Source: Actinomycetota bacterium (GTDB taxonomy: Bacteria; Actinomycetota; Acidimicrobiia; Acidimicrobiales; Poriferisodaliceae). Taken from it: 10,272 nucleotides of DNA. The translations under genes were made by a program, and so were the position numbers. The notes below the pieces were generated by a model that did not search any database, was not told the origin of the DNA, and worked only from the letters and a program-made list of their open reading frames with translations. The stretch lies in contig PCCJ01000089.1 in NCBI GenBank assembly GCA_002731665.1, positions 1-10,272 of the forward strand, given 5' to 3'. This document shows, piece after piece, positions 1 through 6,859 of the stretch (its first letter is position 1; every line of letters begins with the position of its first letter).

Positions 1-1031
1 CGACTCAACCCACCAGCAACAGAACGCCCAGCCGCAACAGAACCACCAGCCGCCCCGTTCATGCTGTCAATCTTTGATTGACGTTGAAATTCAGTCAAAT
101 TGCTGCGAGCCTGCCCTGAAAATGTAGATCTAGTAATCAATTGGGCTCGACCAGAAAGTGGCACACTTAACTCGTGGCTGCTTGCGTCTGCAGCACGATG
201 CATCGTTGCAGCTCTCTTACCTCTGTTTAGATGATCAAAATATCGAATCGGAGCGGTTTGAGACACTGGATTGTGTTGCCGGTGCAACGGGGTCTGCCTT
301 CTCCTTACATGACTATTAAGCAGATTGCTTATTAACGGCGTCGCCGATCCACGACTACGGAGAGTATTAACATCGTTTGCAACTGGCAAAGCTGGTGCGT
401 TCTTTAAAGGTCGATCCGATTTTTGTGTTATTGAATTGTCGATTTGGCCCAAAGGCCCAGGCAGGGGGTCCGCTTTTTTGGCCTTACTTCTATTGATGGT
501 TTGGTTAAATTTGCCTCCAGATGGTTGCCTTTGCCTAATCGGCGCCCCTGCAGAAGCAATGGGACTGTACCCACTGAAAGAAACGGTGTGAGCCTCATTT
601 TTTTGCGGTTTGTACTGCCTCAACAGTAACTTTCTAGCTATTCCTGATGGCCCTATGCCGCTTCCCACCTGACTTCGCCCACCAGCATTTGACGCGCGAG
701 GTAAACCACGCGGTTCGTTGAAAGGAGTTTTTTCCTTCGGGCTCCATCGTTCTTTTATAGCTATCAAATCTCTATCACCCCAACGGTTTAAGCTGCCGGA
801 TTGGCGAGCTACATGAGGTAAGAGAGTCGGATTTATTTGAACTGGAAGTTCCCCGACACTTCCGATACGTCTAGAAAGAGGCCTTGCGAGATCCTGCGCG
901 ATTTTTCGAGAAACGGTAAGTATTGTGCCTAATGACCTACTAGTCGATTTACGGCCAGGAGCCTGAATTGATCTTCTCAGAGGTCTCAGTTCACCAGAAG
1001 GAACTTCGTTCGCGTCTTTCCCTAAAACCAT
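1..1031 (-). CDS. Basic, probably disordered protein of the eCIS cluster (C-terminus beyond window)
   Basis: I do not recognise a family. The frame is open from an ATG at 1031-1029 through base 1 without a stop, giving 343 codons, which is far longer than chance allows. The ATG lies inside the end of the second tube gene (10-nt overlap). An in-frame TAA lies 18 nt upstream, so this is the only ATG available, although no strong ribosome-binding site is visible; translation is probably coupled to the tube gene. The product is rich in Arg, Lys, Ser, Pro, Gln and Asn, with few hydrophobic stretches, and looks largely disordered. Near the edge it changes to Gly/Ala/Ser/Val repeats (GAAGGSVAAGRSVAGG), which may begin a different domain. 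Its position after the second tube gene, where eCIS clusters normally continue to LysM, spike and baseplate genes, suggests a structural accessory or another cargo. This is position-based inference only. Confidence 0.72.
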   Translation of the reverse strand, partial: MVLGKDANEVPSGELRPLRRSIQAPGRKSTSRSLGTILTVSRKIAQDLARPLSRRIGSVGELPVQINPTLLPHVARQSGSLNRWGDRDLIAIKERWSPKEKTPFNEPRGLPRASNAGGRSQVGSGIGPSGIARKLLLRQYKPQKNEAHTVSFSGYSPIASAGAPIRQRQPSGGKFNQTINRSKAKKADPLPGPLGQIDNSITQKSDRPLKNAPALPVANDVNTLRSRGSATPLISNLLNSHVRRRQTPLHRQHNPVSQTAPIRYFDHLNRGKRAATMHRAADASSHELSVPLSGRAQLITRSTFSGQARSNLTEFQRQSKIDSMNGAAGGSVAAGRSVAGGLS

Positions 1032-1678
1032 GTCTGCTCGAAACCATTATGAGCTATCTCAATTTCTTCGATCGGGAACTCATCTTGGCTGACGTTGAAG
1101 TCAGGTCCGGACCAACTCACGACATAAGCATCATAAACGTTCCAAGTTCGTAATCGATTTCCATTTGCTCCCATAAGAACTAACCCCAAAGTGCGCCGCT
1201 CCATCGGCCGAACATCGTCGCTTTGACCAGCAGCCAAGGCTTTCTGGGCCGCTGGTGGGAGCATTCCCTTTTTGGCCAACATAGCGGCGCCTCTCGATGC
1301 CCCATTGCCGCCGACTGCCTTGTCTAAGTATCCGCTTTTACGAATCCATTCATACGACTCTTGGAACCAGGTAACAAAATAGTTGTCTTGTGTAATACCG
1401 CGTTTTAAAGTTAAATTCGGGTAAGAAACTCGACCCGGCAGTTTATGAGTGTAATTATTTTCGCCGCCTTCGTTTCTCTCGAGGACTTCAACTTCCATCG
1501 AAAGGCCTGAAACTTCCTGAAACGACGCCAGAGCCAGCCGTGGGAGAGGCACCGAAACGGCAGTGGCAAGCGGATTGTCTATTTCGATCACGAAAGAAGC
1601 CGTCGTAGGGCCGTCATCGTAATATCCATTCGAAAAATGTCCGACTAGGCCATTAACCACGCCTCTATAACTGTTCAC
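1022..1678 (-). CDS. Second tail-tube protein (gp19-like, Afp5/Pvc5-type), 218 aa
   Basis: This is a tail-tube family protein (T4 gp19-like) and a paralogue of the 145-aa tube gene upstream. Shared landmarks are an FQEVSGL strand near residue 55, a PGR..YPNLTLKRGI block at about 81-96 and a closing IEEIEIAHNGFE segment. It differs in having about 45 extra N-terminal residues and a Gly/Ala-rich insert at about 122-155 before the last strands. Afp and PVC particles use such longer paralogues as the first tube ring on the baseplate, and I infer that role here. The start is GTG at 1678. An in-frame TGA lies 9 nt upstream and a GAGG ribosome-binding motif sits about 5 nt upstream, so an earlier start is excluded. 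It follows the 58-aa gene by 74 nt, and its end overlaps the next gene. Confidence 0.9.
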   Translation of the reverse strand: MNSYRGVVNGLVGHFSNGYYDDGPTTASFVIEIDNPLATAVSVPLPRLALASFQEVSGLSMEVEVLERNEGGENNYTHKLPGRVSYPNLTLKRGITQDNYFVTWFQESYEWIRKSGYLDKAVGGNGASRGAAMLAKKGMLPPAAQKALAAGQSDDVRPMERRTLGLVLMGANGNRLRTWNVYDAYVVSWSGPDFNVSQDEFPIEEIEIAHNGFEQTWF

Positions 1679-1752
1679 ACCACCTCAAACTTTTTTGGCT
1701 ACTTCTTCAATACTCATTAGCGCCTTGCTAGTCGTTCTATCTCTCTTAGCTT

Positions 1753-1929
1753 CTATGACAAAAGGCTTTTAGCTTCGTCAAGAGATCTGGTATTCAGGCC
1801 TGCGACCAGGTTGACCATCCTGATGCGATCTGCATGTTCCATGTCTAGAAGTGCTTCTAAAGGCCAATGGACGTGATAAGCGAGATACGCTATCTCGTCC
1901 CACAAGAGTTCGACAGGGTATTGCTCCAT
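1753..1929 (-). CDS. Small DUF6760-like eCIS protein, 58 aa
   Basis: A 58-codon gene with an ATG at 1929, 12 nt after the tail-assembly gene and preceded by a GAGG motif about 9 nt upstream. The product starts MEQYPVELLWDEIAYLAYHV, continues with an HWP turn and an LEALLDMEHADRIRMV helix, and ends SLDEAKSLLS. The pattern of aromatic and acidic helix, HW turn, then EHxxR helix matches my memory of the small DUF6760 proteins that accompany tail-assembly genes in many eCIS and phage-like clusters; I could not search to confirm it. It probably partners the upstream assembly protein, as short G/T-type chaperone pairs do in phage tails. No slippery heptamer is obvious at the end of the upstream gene, so separate initiation is more likely than frameshifting. 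Confidence 0.8.
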   Translation of the reverse strand: MEQYPVELLWDEIAYLAYHVHWPLEALLDMEHADRIRMVNLVAGLNTRSLDEAKSLLS

Positions 1930-1941
1930 AATGCGTTACCT

Positions 1942-2403
1942 CTATACCTCCTCGATAACTGCGCCGCCACGTCTTCTGGCGCTCTCATCATATTCTTCAG
2001 ATGAATCTTCTTCAGGCTCAGTAAATATTTGATCAGCTGCTTCGGTTCCAGCACTTTTGTTTTGTTCCGGGATTTGGTTTTCCTCTAGGAAATCCGCCAC
2101 GTCGCTCGGGGTGCCGAAGTTTACTACTGCGTACAAATCTTGCAAAAACGCTAAGTCAAGAGCAAACAAATTTTCAATTTCTTTTACGGTAACAGCTTGT
2201 AGAGAACCTAACTCGGTCAGAACCCTTGAGAGGATAATTAGAGTCAAGAACGGGTCTTCCGCATCTTGCACACGAGGGTCACGCAGTGGTTCAATTTCAT
2301 CTCGAGCTGTTGCAAGTCGCATCGTGCCTACACGGTGTAGTTCACCGTTAGGGTCTAGATATCCACGTGGAAGCGAAAATTTGTACTCGGTTTTTAGCAC
2401 CAT
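1942..2403 (-). CDS. Phage-type tail assembly protein, 153 aa
   Basis: Residues 1-105 look like the small tail-assembly proteins that follow tube genes in Mu-like phages and in eCIS loci. There is an N-terminal β-rich opening (FSLPRGYLDPNGELHRVGTM), then an RDPRVQD.EDPFLTLIILSRVL helix and a final helix running LFALDLAFLQDLYAVVN. The rest, about 110-153, is acidic low-complexity sequence with a short RRRGG patch. The family placement (gp41/E-type tail assembly chaperone) is from pattern memory. The role would be to hold tube or tape-measure components soluble during assembly. The ATG overlaps the tube stop codon by one base (TGATG), and an AAGG motif lies 4 nt upstream, so translation is coupled to the tube gene. 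Confidence 0.75.
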   Translation of the reverse strand: MVLKTEYKFSLPRGYLDPNGELHRVGTMRLATARDEIEPLRDPRVQDAEDPFLTLIILSRVLTELGSLQAVTVKEIENLFALDLAFLQDLYAVVNFGTPSDVADFLEENQIPEQNKSAGTEAADQIFTEPEEDSSEEYDESARRRGGAVIEEV

Positions 2404-2840
2404 CAGGCCTTAAACAAACCTTCGTGAGCGATTGTTAATTCTTCGATCATCACATCGTCAGTACCCGCATCGAGATCTGATGCTGACCACGCTGAGGGCC
2501 AGCCTCGTTCAAAGTTCCAACGTCCGACTTCGTTTCCAGACATGTCATATATGACGATAGATCCATTTGATCTTTCGATTAACCCTTCATGGACTTTTTG
2601 GTGCCACTCAATTAATGAGGCGTCTGGAGATAGCCCTCTTTTGAGGACTATGTCGTCATATTTCGTTCTGCCTGGCCGTTTCCTTGTGACTAGTTTTCCA
2701 TCCATTAACGAGTCTTGGTACTCAACGACCTCAGTGGTGTACCCAAGCCCTGAGCAGCCGCTGAACCTAGCCATCTCGATACTTTCCAGCTCAAGGGCAA
2801 ACTGCGACCCGAGGAATTCAATATCATGTATGTCTGACAT
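2403..2840 (-). CDS. Main tail-tube protein (gp19-like, Afp1/Pvc1-type), 145 aa
   Basis: This is the inner-tube subunit that stacks as hexameric rings inside the sheath. The length is normal for the family. Visible landmarks are an N-terminal strand FALELESIEMARFSGCSGLG, the loop with a KRPGRTKYDDIVLKRGLS block at about 53-71, a WHQKVHEG helix near 79-86, an IYDMSGNEVGRWNFERGWP strand pair, and the C-terminal VMIEELTIAHEGL strand. These match known gp19-like tubes, and several recur in the 218-aa paralogue. The ATG at 2840 has an AAGGA ribosome-binding site 8 nt upstream. It lies 109 nt after the sheath gene, with a long hairpin in between that could set separate expression levels. The next gene overlaps by one base. 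Confidence 0.95.
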   Translation of the reverse strand: MSDIHDIEFLGSQFALELESIEMARFSGCSGLGYTTEVVEYQDSLMDGKLVTRKRPGRTKYDDIVLKRGLSPDASLIEWHQKVHEGLIERSNGSIVIYDMSGNEVGRWNFERGWPSAWSASDLDAGTDDVMIEELTIAHEGLFKA

Positions 2841-2899
2841 AAAACTTTTCCTTTACTCCATAATCACTTGCAAATAATTTTGAACGAACTGATTGTTGC

Positions 2900-2936
2900 T
2901 GAGCGGTCCAGTATCAATTTCTACTAGCACCACTCA
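2900..2936 (-). promoter_or_regulatory. Long stem-loop between sheath and tube genes
   Basis: Read on the minus strand, TGAGTGGTGCTAGTA pairs with TACTGGACCGCTCA around an 8-nt loop. This gives 14 base pairs, two of them G-U in RNA, with a single bulged G. No U-run follows it on the minus strand, so it is not a standard intrinsic terminator for this operon. A T-rich stretch follows on the plus strand, but nothing convincing is transcribed in that direction. It may be an mRNA processing or stability element that sets the sheath-to-tube ratio, which is inference. Confidence 0.45.
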
Positions 2937-2949
2937 CTTTTGGCTTTAG

Positions 2950-4497
2950 CTATGATGTTTGCCTCAATTGGCTGATTCGGAAGATAACGAACTCAGCTGG
3001 TTTCACCGGAGCGATACCTATCTCAACCACTACCTTTCCTTCATCTATTGACTCTGGCGGATTGGTCTCAGAATCACACTTAACGAAAAACGCTTGCTCC
3101 GGTGTAGCGCCGAATAGCGCTCCGTCTCGCCAGAGGCCCCGCAAAAACGAGTTGATGGTTCTTTTCAGACCTTCCCAAAGTTTTTGGTCATTTGGTTCGA
3201 ACACTGCAAACTGAGTTCCGTCCATTATCGCTGTTTCAATCATGTTGAACAGTCGACGAACGTTTACGTAGGTCCAATCAGTGTCAGAAGCTAAGGTTCT
3301 CGCTCCCCATACACGAATTCCTCTCGTGCCAAAAGGACGTATGCAATTGATACCTATCGGATTTAGTAGAGACTGCTCAGCTTTCGTTAGGTCAAGTTCG
3401 GTTGACAATGCGCCTCTCACGACCTCGTTCGCAGGCGCTTTCCAAACACCGCGAGTGTCATCGACTCGACTCCAAACGCCAGCAATATGACCACATGGAG
3501 GCACCATAACTTCGGCGTCCGCAGGTCCGGAGGCAACCGGATTGTCGACAGCGATCCATGGATAGTAGAAGGCAGCAAAAGCAGAATCATACATGGCGAC
3601 ATCAGATCGCCATTCTTTAATTTGTTGAGGGTTCATTCCCGGAGGTGCGTCGAGCACGGCTAGTCGATTTGCTTGGCCCTCACAATGGCTTATTAAAGCA
3701 GTCTGTACGGCCTTCCACATTCCTAGATCAACGCTTCCGTCTTCCTTGGTAGCAGCTGTGATCAGGTCAGGCACCATAACCATCGTTACTTCATCGGCAA
3801 TCACTAGGCCGTTAATGCCCACGCGATCTGATTCGCTACCAACAAAGTCTTTGGGGCGAACATCGACTGGAAGCGGCGCAGCTGGTGAAACTGGGTAGAT
3901 GCCGGCTTTTAGTTGGGCTAAACCTTTGTCTGGCAAGGCAGACAAATCAGCCTCTACGCTTACTTCTACTAGTTCAGACGAACTACCTGAGATGCTCTCT
4001 AATGAGACATCGTCAAACCGTTCAACTTCTACGCCATTTTTTTCTACAACCATGTTGAAGAGGGGTAATTCACCTTCTTCTACTTCGGTCCCGGGCTCAA
4101 CTGCTACTGCTAGCCCGTCTGCTGGGCCAATACTGGTAATTGTTAGCGGCAGGCCTATTGCCCGATCGACCGCTGGCAGTGCTAACTGACCTGATTCTTC
4201 CGATGGACTTTGGTGTTGGACCCGCACTATGTAGGCCATGCCTCCACCATTATTGAAAAATCCGTAGACTGAGAGCGGCAATACAGCTCCTGCCACAAAT
4301 CCACCGTATAGATTTTCGTACTGAGACCAGCTAGTAACCAGTCGAGGTTTTAGGCCCTGAGGATCAGAAGGGTCATCAGTTGGGTAAGCCGCTGTATAGC
4401 CAACGAATGCCGCAACTGCGGTAAGTCCTGCAGACAGTGTCCCGCCAGCAGACGGGACTTCTTCTACGTACACACCTGGAGTCAAATAAGAAGGCAA
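2950..4497 (-). CDS. Contractile tail sheath protein, 515 aa
   Basis: The contractile outer sheath of the particle (Afp2/Pvc2-like). The N-terminus MPSYLTPGVYVEEVPSAGG, followed by a T.VAAFVGYT strand and the SW.QYE.LYGGF block at about 56-67, is the standard sheath opening. The conserved C-terminal domain shows GINCIRPFGTRGIRVWGART at about 382-401, YVNVRRLFNMIETAI at 410-424, FLRGLW at 451-456 and the closing PAEFVIFRISQ strand at 500-510. Residues about 100-215 form a variable acidic insert of the kind exposed on the sheath surface. Only one sheath gene is visible, whereas Afp has three. The start is TTG at 4497 with a weak GAAAG motif about 7 nt upstream. The frame upstream reaches a TGA at 4530 with no ATG or GTG between, so TTG is the only likely start. 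A structured 136-nt gap precedes it. Confidence 0.96.
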   Translation of the reverse strand: MPSYLTPGVYVEEVPSAGGTLSAGLTAVAAFVGYTAAYPTDDPSDPQGLKPRLVTSWSQYENLYGGFVAGAVLPLSVYGFFNNGGGMAYIVRVQHQSPSEESGQLALPAVDRAIGLPLTITSIGPADGLAVAVEPGTEVEEGELPLFNMVVEKNGVEVERFDDVSLESISGSSSELVEVSVEADLSALPDKGLAQLKAGIYPVSPAAPLPVDVRPKDFVGSESDRVGINGLVIADEVTMVMVPDLITAATKEDGSVDLGMWKAVQTALISHCEGQANRLAVLDAPPGMNPQQIKEWRSDVAMYDSAFAAFYYPWIAVDNPVASGPADAEVMVPPCGHIAGVWSRVDDTRGVWKAPANEVVRGALSTELDLTKAEQSLLNPIGINCIRPFGTRGIRVWGARTLASDTDWTYVNVRRLFNMIETAIMDGTQFAVFEPNDQKLWEGLKRTINSFLRGLWRDGALFGATPEQAFFVKCDSETNPPESIDEGKVVVEIGIAPVKPAEFVIFRISQLRQTS

Positions 4498-4539
4498 TAG
4501 AATTCTTTCACTCGTAAAAACAATTGGTCATTTCGGATA

Positions 4540-4603
4540 CTTGCACAGGGCTGTTGGCTTTACGCGGCAATTCAGAAAAATTTAGAGAGATTTTCTGTGC
4601 AAG
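4540..4603 (-). promoter_or_regulatory. Competing inverted repeats in the leader of the sheath gene
   Basis: The 136-nt gap between the ATPase and sheath genes contains a perfect 9-bp inverted repeat, CTTGCACAG at 4540-4548 with CTGTGCAAG at 4595-4603. It also contains a 7-bp one, CAGAAAA at 4573-4579 with TTTTCTG at 4591-4597. Both use bases 4595-4597, so the two pairings exclude each other in full. This could be a regulatory RNA switch or a protein-binding operator, but the gap is short and such repeats can arise by chance. I see no convincing -35/-10 pair in it. Confidence 0.3.
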
Positions 4604-4633
4604 GCAAAATCGTTTCCAAAGCCCAAACTTTTT

Positions 4634-6397
4634 CTAAATGTTTAGCTCTTTGGTAAGGCGGCCGTGCTTCACAAATTCTTGTTTGGTAGCTCTGACTAAA
4701 TCAGCACGGCATATTTTGCGGCCTTCTTGGATTGCTAAAAAAGCGCCGGATACCGCTATGTTTCGTATTTGGCCACCAGTCAGATCGAATGCAATGAGCT
4801 CACTTAAGTCAACATCACTTTCGCATTCGTTTTTTGAGATATGTAAGTCCCAAATTTTTTGGCGTGCGTCTTCATCCGGTGCGCTAATTTCGATGAATCC
4901 TTGCAGACGCCGTTGGAATGCTGTGTCTACATTTCCTGAGAGGTTTGTTGTGATTATTACGAAACCTTCAAATGTCTCTACTTTTTGTAGGAGATACGAG
5001 ACTTCCATGTTCGCATAACGATCGCGTGCATCAGTGACTTTGCCTCGTTGGCCAAAAATTGCGTCGCCTTCGTCAAAGAGAATTAGTGCGCCTCCAACTG
5101 AGGCTGCGTCGAAAACTTCTTCAAGGTTTTTTTCGGTTTCGCCGATGTATTTAGACACCAGTGTAGACAAGTTGATCTTCACAAGATCTAAACTCAAGTC
5201 GTTAGCTATTACTTCTGCAGCCAGAGTTTTTCCCGAACCTGATGGTCCGGCTAGAACAGCTAATGCTCCAGGTGACATAAAGCGCCCTACATGAGATTGG
5301 CTCATGACTTGGTCCCAATATCTGTATCTGTTTGATAATTCTTTGAGATCTCGCAGGGTTTCTTCCGAAACAATTAGATCATTCCAGGATTTTGTGGGGG
5401 TAGCTCTTGTTCCTAATGTTGACAAACGGTTATCAGCTAATCGTCGCACCGCTCGGTTAAGGTCGTCAGAGACTAGCGGTAATCCTCTGCGAACTTTGTG
5501 GGCGTGGTCCTGGGTTAGCGGATACATGGTGGCCTGCCCAAATTCTTCTAGTTGCTCCTCCTTGGTAAGAGCCTTATTTTCAGCATAAACTTCACGCCAA
5601 TTTCGTCCATTAGGCAACAGATCTATGTCTATTGGCGACTTACAGCAGACGGCTAGCATGAGGTGGGTTGCATCTGCAGCGAGTCGCAGTCCTTGAGGCG
5701 AGAACTCTTCCGATAAGTCTATTACTAACGCTGCACCAGCAATCGTTGCTTCTCTGACCGCTGATTTCCACTCATCAAGAGTTCCCGGGTTACGTACATA
5801 TAGAAACGAGTTATGAGCAAGGCGTTCTATACTTTTTGTTCGTCTCGCTTGCCTGTCTTCACCTAGCACCAGCAGAGACGTTAAATCGCCGCTTTCATCA
5901 GCATCGCTGATTAGCTCGCTTCCGAAAGGTAGCGCTGTGTCTAAGTTTTTGTCTCCTGCTAGGGCCCACAGCACTGATGGACATACGTTTATTGAACGGC
6001 TTGCAAATGGACCAGTATCAGAAACGTTAATAAGGTGGGCTGATACTAGATGAGAACTCGGGCCAACTAGTGAAGCTCCACGGGTCCAAACACCGAACAA
6101 CTGATCCAGAACACCCACGGTCACTGAACCATCAAGAGATAGACCGAGACTAACTAAAGCTTTCTGCAGCGGTAGTTCGTTTTCGACTGCCACACAGAAA
6201 CCGAAGCATAGTATTTCCAGGTTTGAGCTATTAGCCCTTGCGGCTAGGAGCGCTTCTGGACTCTCATAGTCAAATGCAGCTATCGCTTTGTTAAAATCTT
6301 TTTGGTCGAGAGCTTCTTCTTCTTGTAAGGCTTTCAAATAACGAAGAGCACCACTTACATACTGGTTGACACCAATTTGTTCGGCATTTTCAATCAC
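4634..6397 (-). CDS. AAA+ ATPase of eCIS (Afp15/Pvc15-like), 587 aa
   Basis: An AAA+ ATPase of the type present in nearly all eCIS loci, thought to act in particle assembly or maturation inside the producing cell. Residues 1 to about 300 form an N-terminal region without recognisable catalytic motifs. The ATPase module covers about 335-570: Walker A GPSGSGKT at 384-391, a KYIGETEKNL block at 416-425, Walker B LILFDEGD at 438-445, sensor-1 TTN at 483-485, the arginine-finger FQRRL at 494-498 and sensor-2 GGQIRN at 541-546. All catalytic residues are present. The Walker B continuation is DEGD where DEAD-like DEAD/DEAE is usual, a mild change. The start is GTG at 6397, 18 nt after the 144-aa gene, with a GAGG motif about 10 nt upstream. 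In Afp and PVC this gene lies near the end of the operon; here it precedes the sheath, next to the cargo. Confidence 0.93.
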   Translation of the reverse strand: MIENAEQIGVNQYVSGALRYLKALQEEEALDQKDFNKAIAAFDYESPEALLAARANSSNLEILCFGFCVAVENELPLQKALVSLGLSLDGSVTVGVLDQLFGVWTRGASLVGPSSHLVSAHLINVSDTGPFASRSINVCPSVLWALAGDKNLDTALPFGSELISDADESGDLTSLLVLGEDRQARRTKSIERLAHNSFLYVRNPGTLDEWKSAVREATIAGAALVIDLSEEFSPQGLRLAADATHLMLAVCCKSPIDIDLLPNGRNWREVYAENKALTKEEQLEEFGQATMYPLTQDHAHKVRRGLPLVSDDLNRAVRRLADNRLSTLGTRATPTKSWNDLIVSEETLRDLKELSNRYRYWDQVMSQSHVGRFMSPGALAVLAGPSGSGKTLAAEVIANDLSLDLVKINLSTLVSKYIGETEKNLEEVFDAASVGGALILFDEGDAIFGQRGKVTDARDRYANMEVSYLLQKVETFEGFVIITTNLSGNVDTAFQRRLQGFIEISAPDEDARQKIWDLHISKNECESDVDLSELIAFDLTGGQIRNIAVSGAFLAIQEGRKICRADLVRATKQEFVKHGRLTKELNI

Positions 6398-6415
6398 GTT
6401 CGTGAGGCCTCATAA

Positions 6416-6850
6416 CTACAACTCGTTTTCCTGTTCAACTACGTAGCCGCTCATCAACCAGTCATCATCACCATTAGAAATCGCCATTTGGCGGTAACGA
6501 GTTACTTGCCAAAGACTCACTTCAAAAAATTTGTAATCATCTTCACGCAACAATGGCGCCAGATAGTCGAATAAAGCTTCTATCGACCACAAGTCGACAT
6601 CAATCTCAGATGTAGTCTCTAGGCGAGCCAGCACTGGTGCGCCAGGGACTGGGAGCAACGGCAAACGATCCAGGTCTTTATGGCCCAGTCCAAACGTTTT
6701 ACTCAAAACAATTTCGGTCCAGTCGGTAAATAGAAATTCGCAGTCTAATTTACACAAACCATTATCAACATCGATATCGACCAAGCGACCTTGAATAGCA
6801 CCATTAATGCCACGCGGCCACTGAATATAGATAGGAGTCTCTTCCGTCAT
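6416..6850 (-). CDS. Acidic 144-aa partner protein of the DUF4157 effector, unknown family
   Basis: I do not recognise a family. The protein is soluble, acidic and has no signal peptide or membrane segment. An N-terminal β-rich half (IYIQWPRGINGAIQGRLVDI) is followed from about residue 86 by a helical C-terminal part, LWSIEALFDYLAPLL then DDYKFFEVSLW and RYRQMA. It starts 9 nt after the effector stop, with only a weak ribosome-binding motif, so it is probably translationally coupled. A second copy of its C-terminus is encoded at the right edge of the window, again directly beside DUF4157-effector sequence. This repeated pairing suggests a dedicated chaperone, loading adaptor or immunity protein for the effector. 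The acidic character would suit binding of the Lys/Arg-rich effector. These roles are inference; a structural eCIS role cannot be excluded. Confidence 0.82.
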   Translation of the reverse strand: MTEETPIYIQWPRGINGAIQGRLVDIDVDNGLCKLDCEFLFTDWTEIVLSKTFGLGHKDLDRLPLLPVPGAPVLARLETTSEIDVDLWSIEALFDYLAPLLREDDYKFFEVSLWQVTRYRQMAISNGDDDWLMSGYVVEQENEL

Positions 6851-6859
6851 CGCCGCGAA

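Noticed and set aside
325..591. 88-aa plus-strand frame with a hydrophobic segment
   Set aside because: It lies opposite the long stop-free minus-strand gene at 1-1031 and has no convincing ribosome-binding site or recognisable family.
2057..2413. 118-aa plus-strand frame
   Set aside because: Exact antisense to the tail-assembly gene; Ser/Arg-rich composition is typical of a shadow frame.
2900..2950. Intrinsic terminator after the sheath gene
   Set aside because: The stem is strong, but there is no U-run on the transcribed side; kept as a regulatory hairpin only.
4498..4633. Sigma-70-type promoter with TTGCAC as the -35 element
   Set aside because: No acceptable -10 hexamer at 16-18 nt spacing.
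4634..6397. Defective ATPase because Walker B continues DEGD
   Set aside because: The catalytic Asp-Glu pair, Walker A lysine, arginine fingers and sensors are all intact; Gly at the next position is a tolerable variation.
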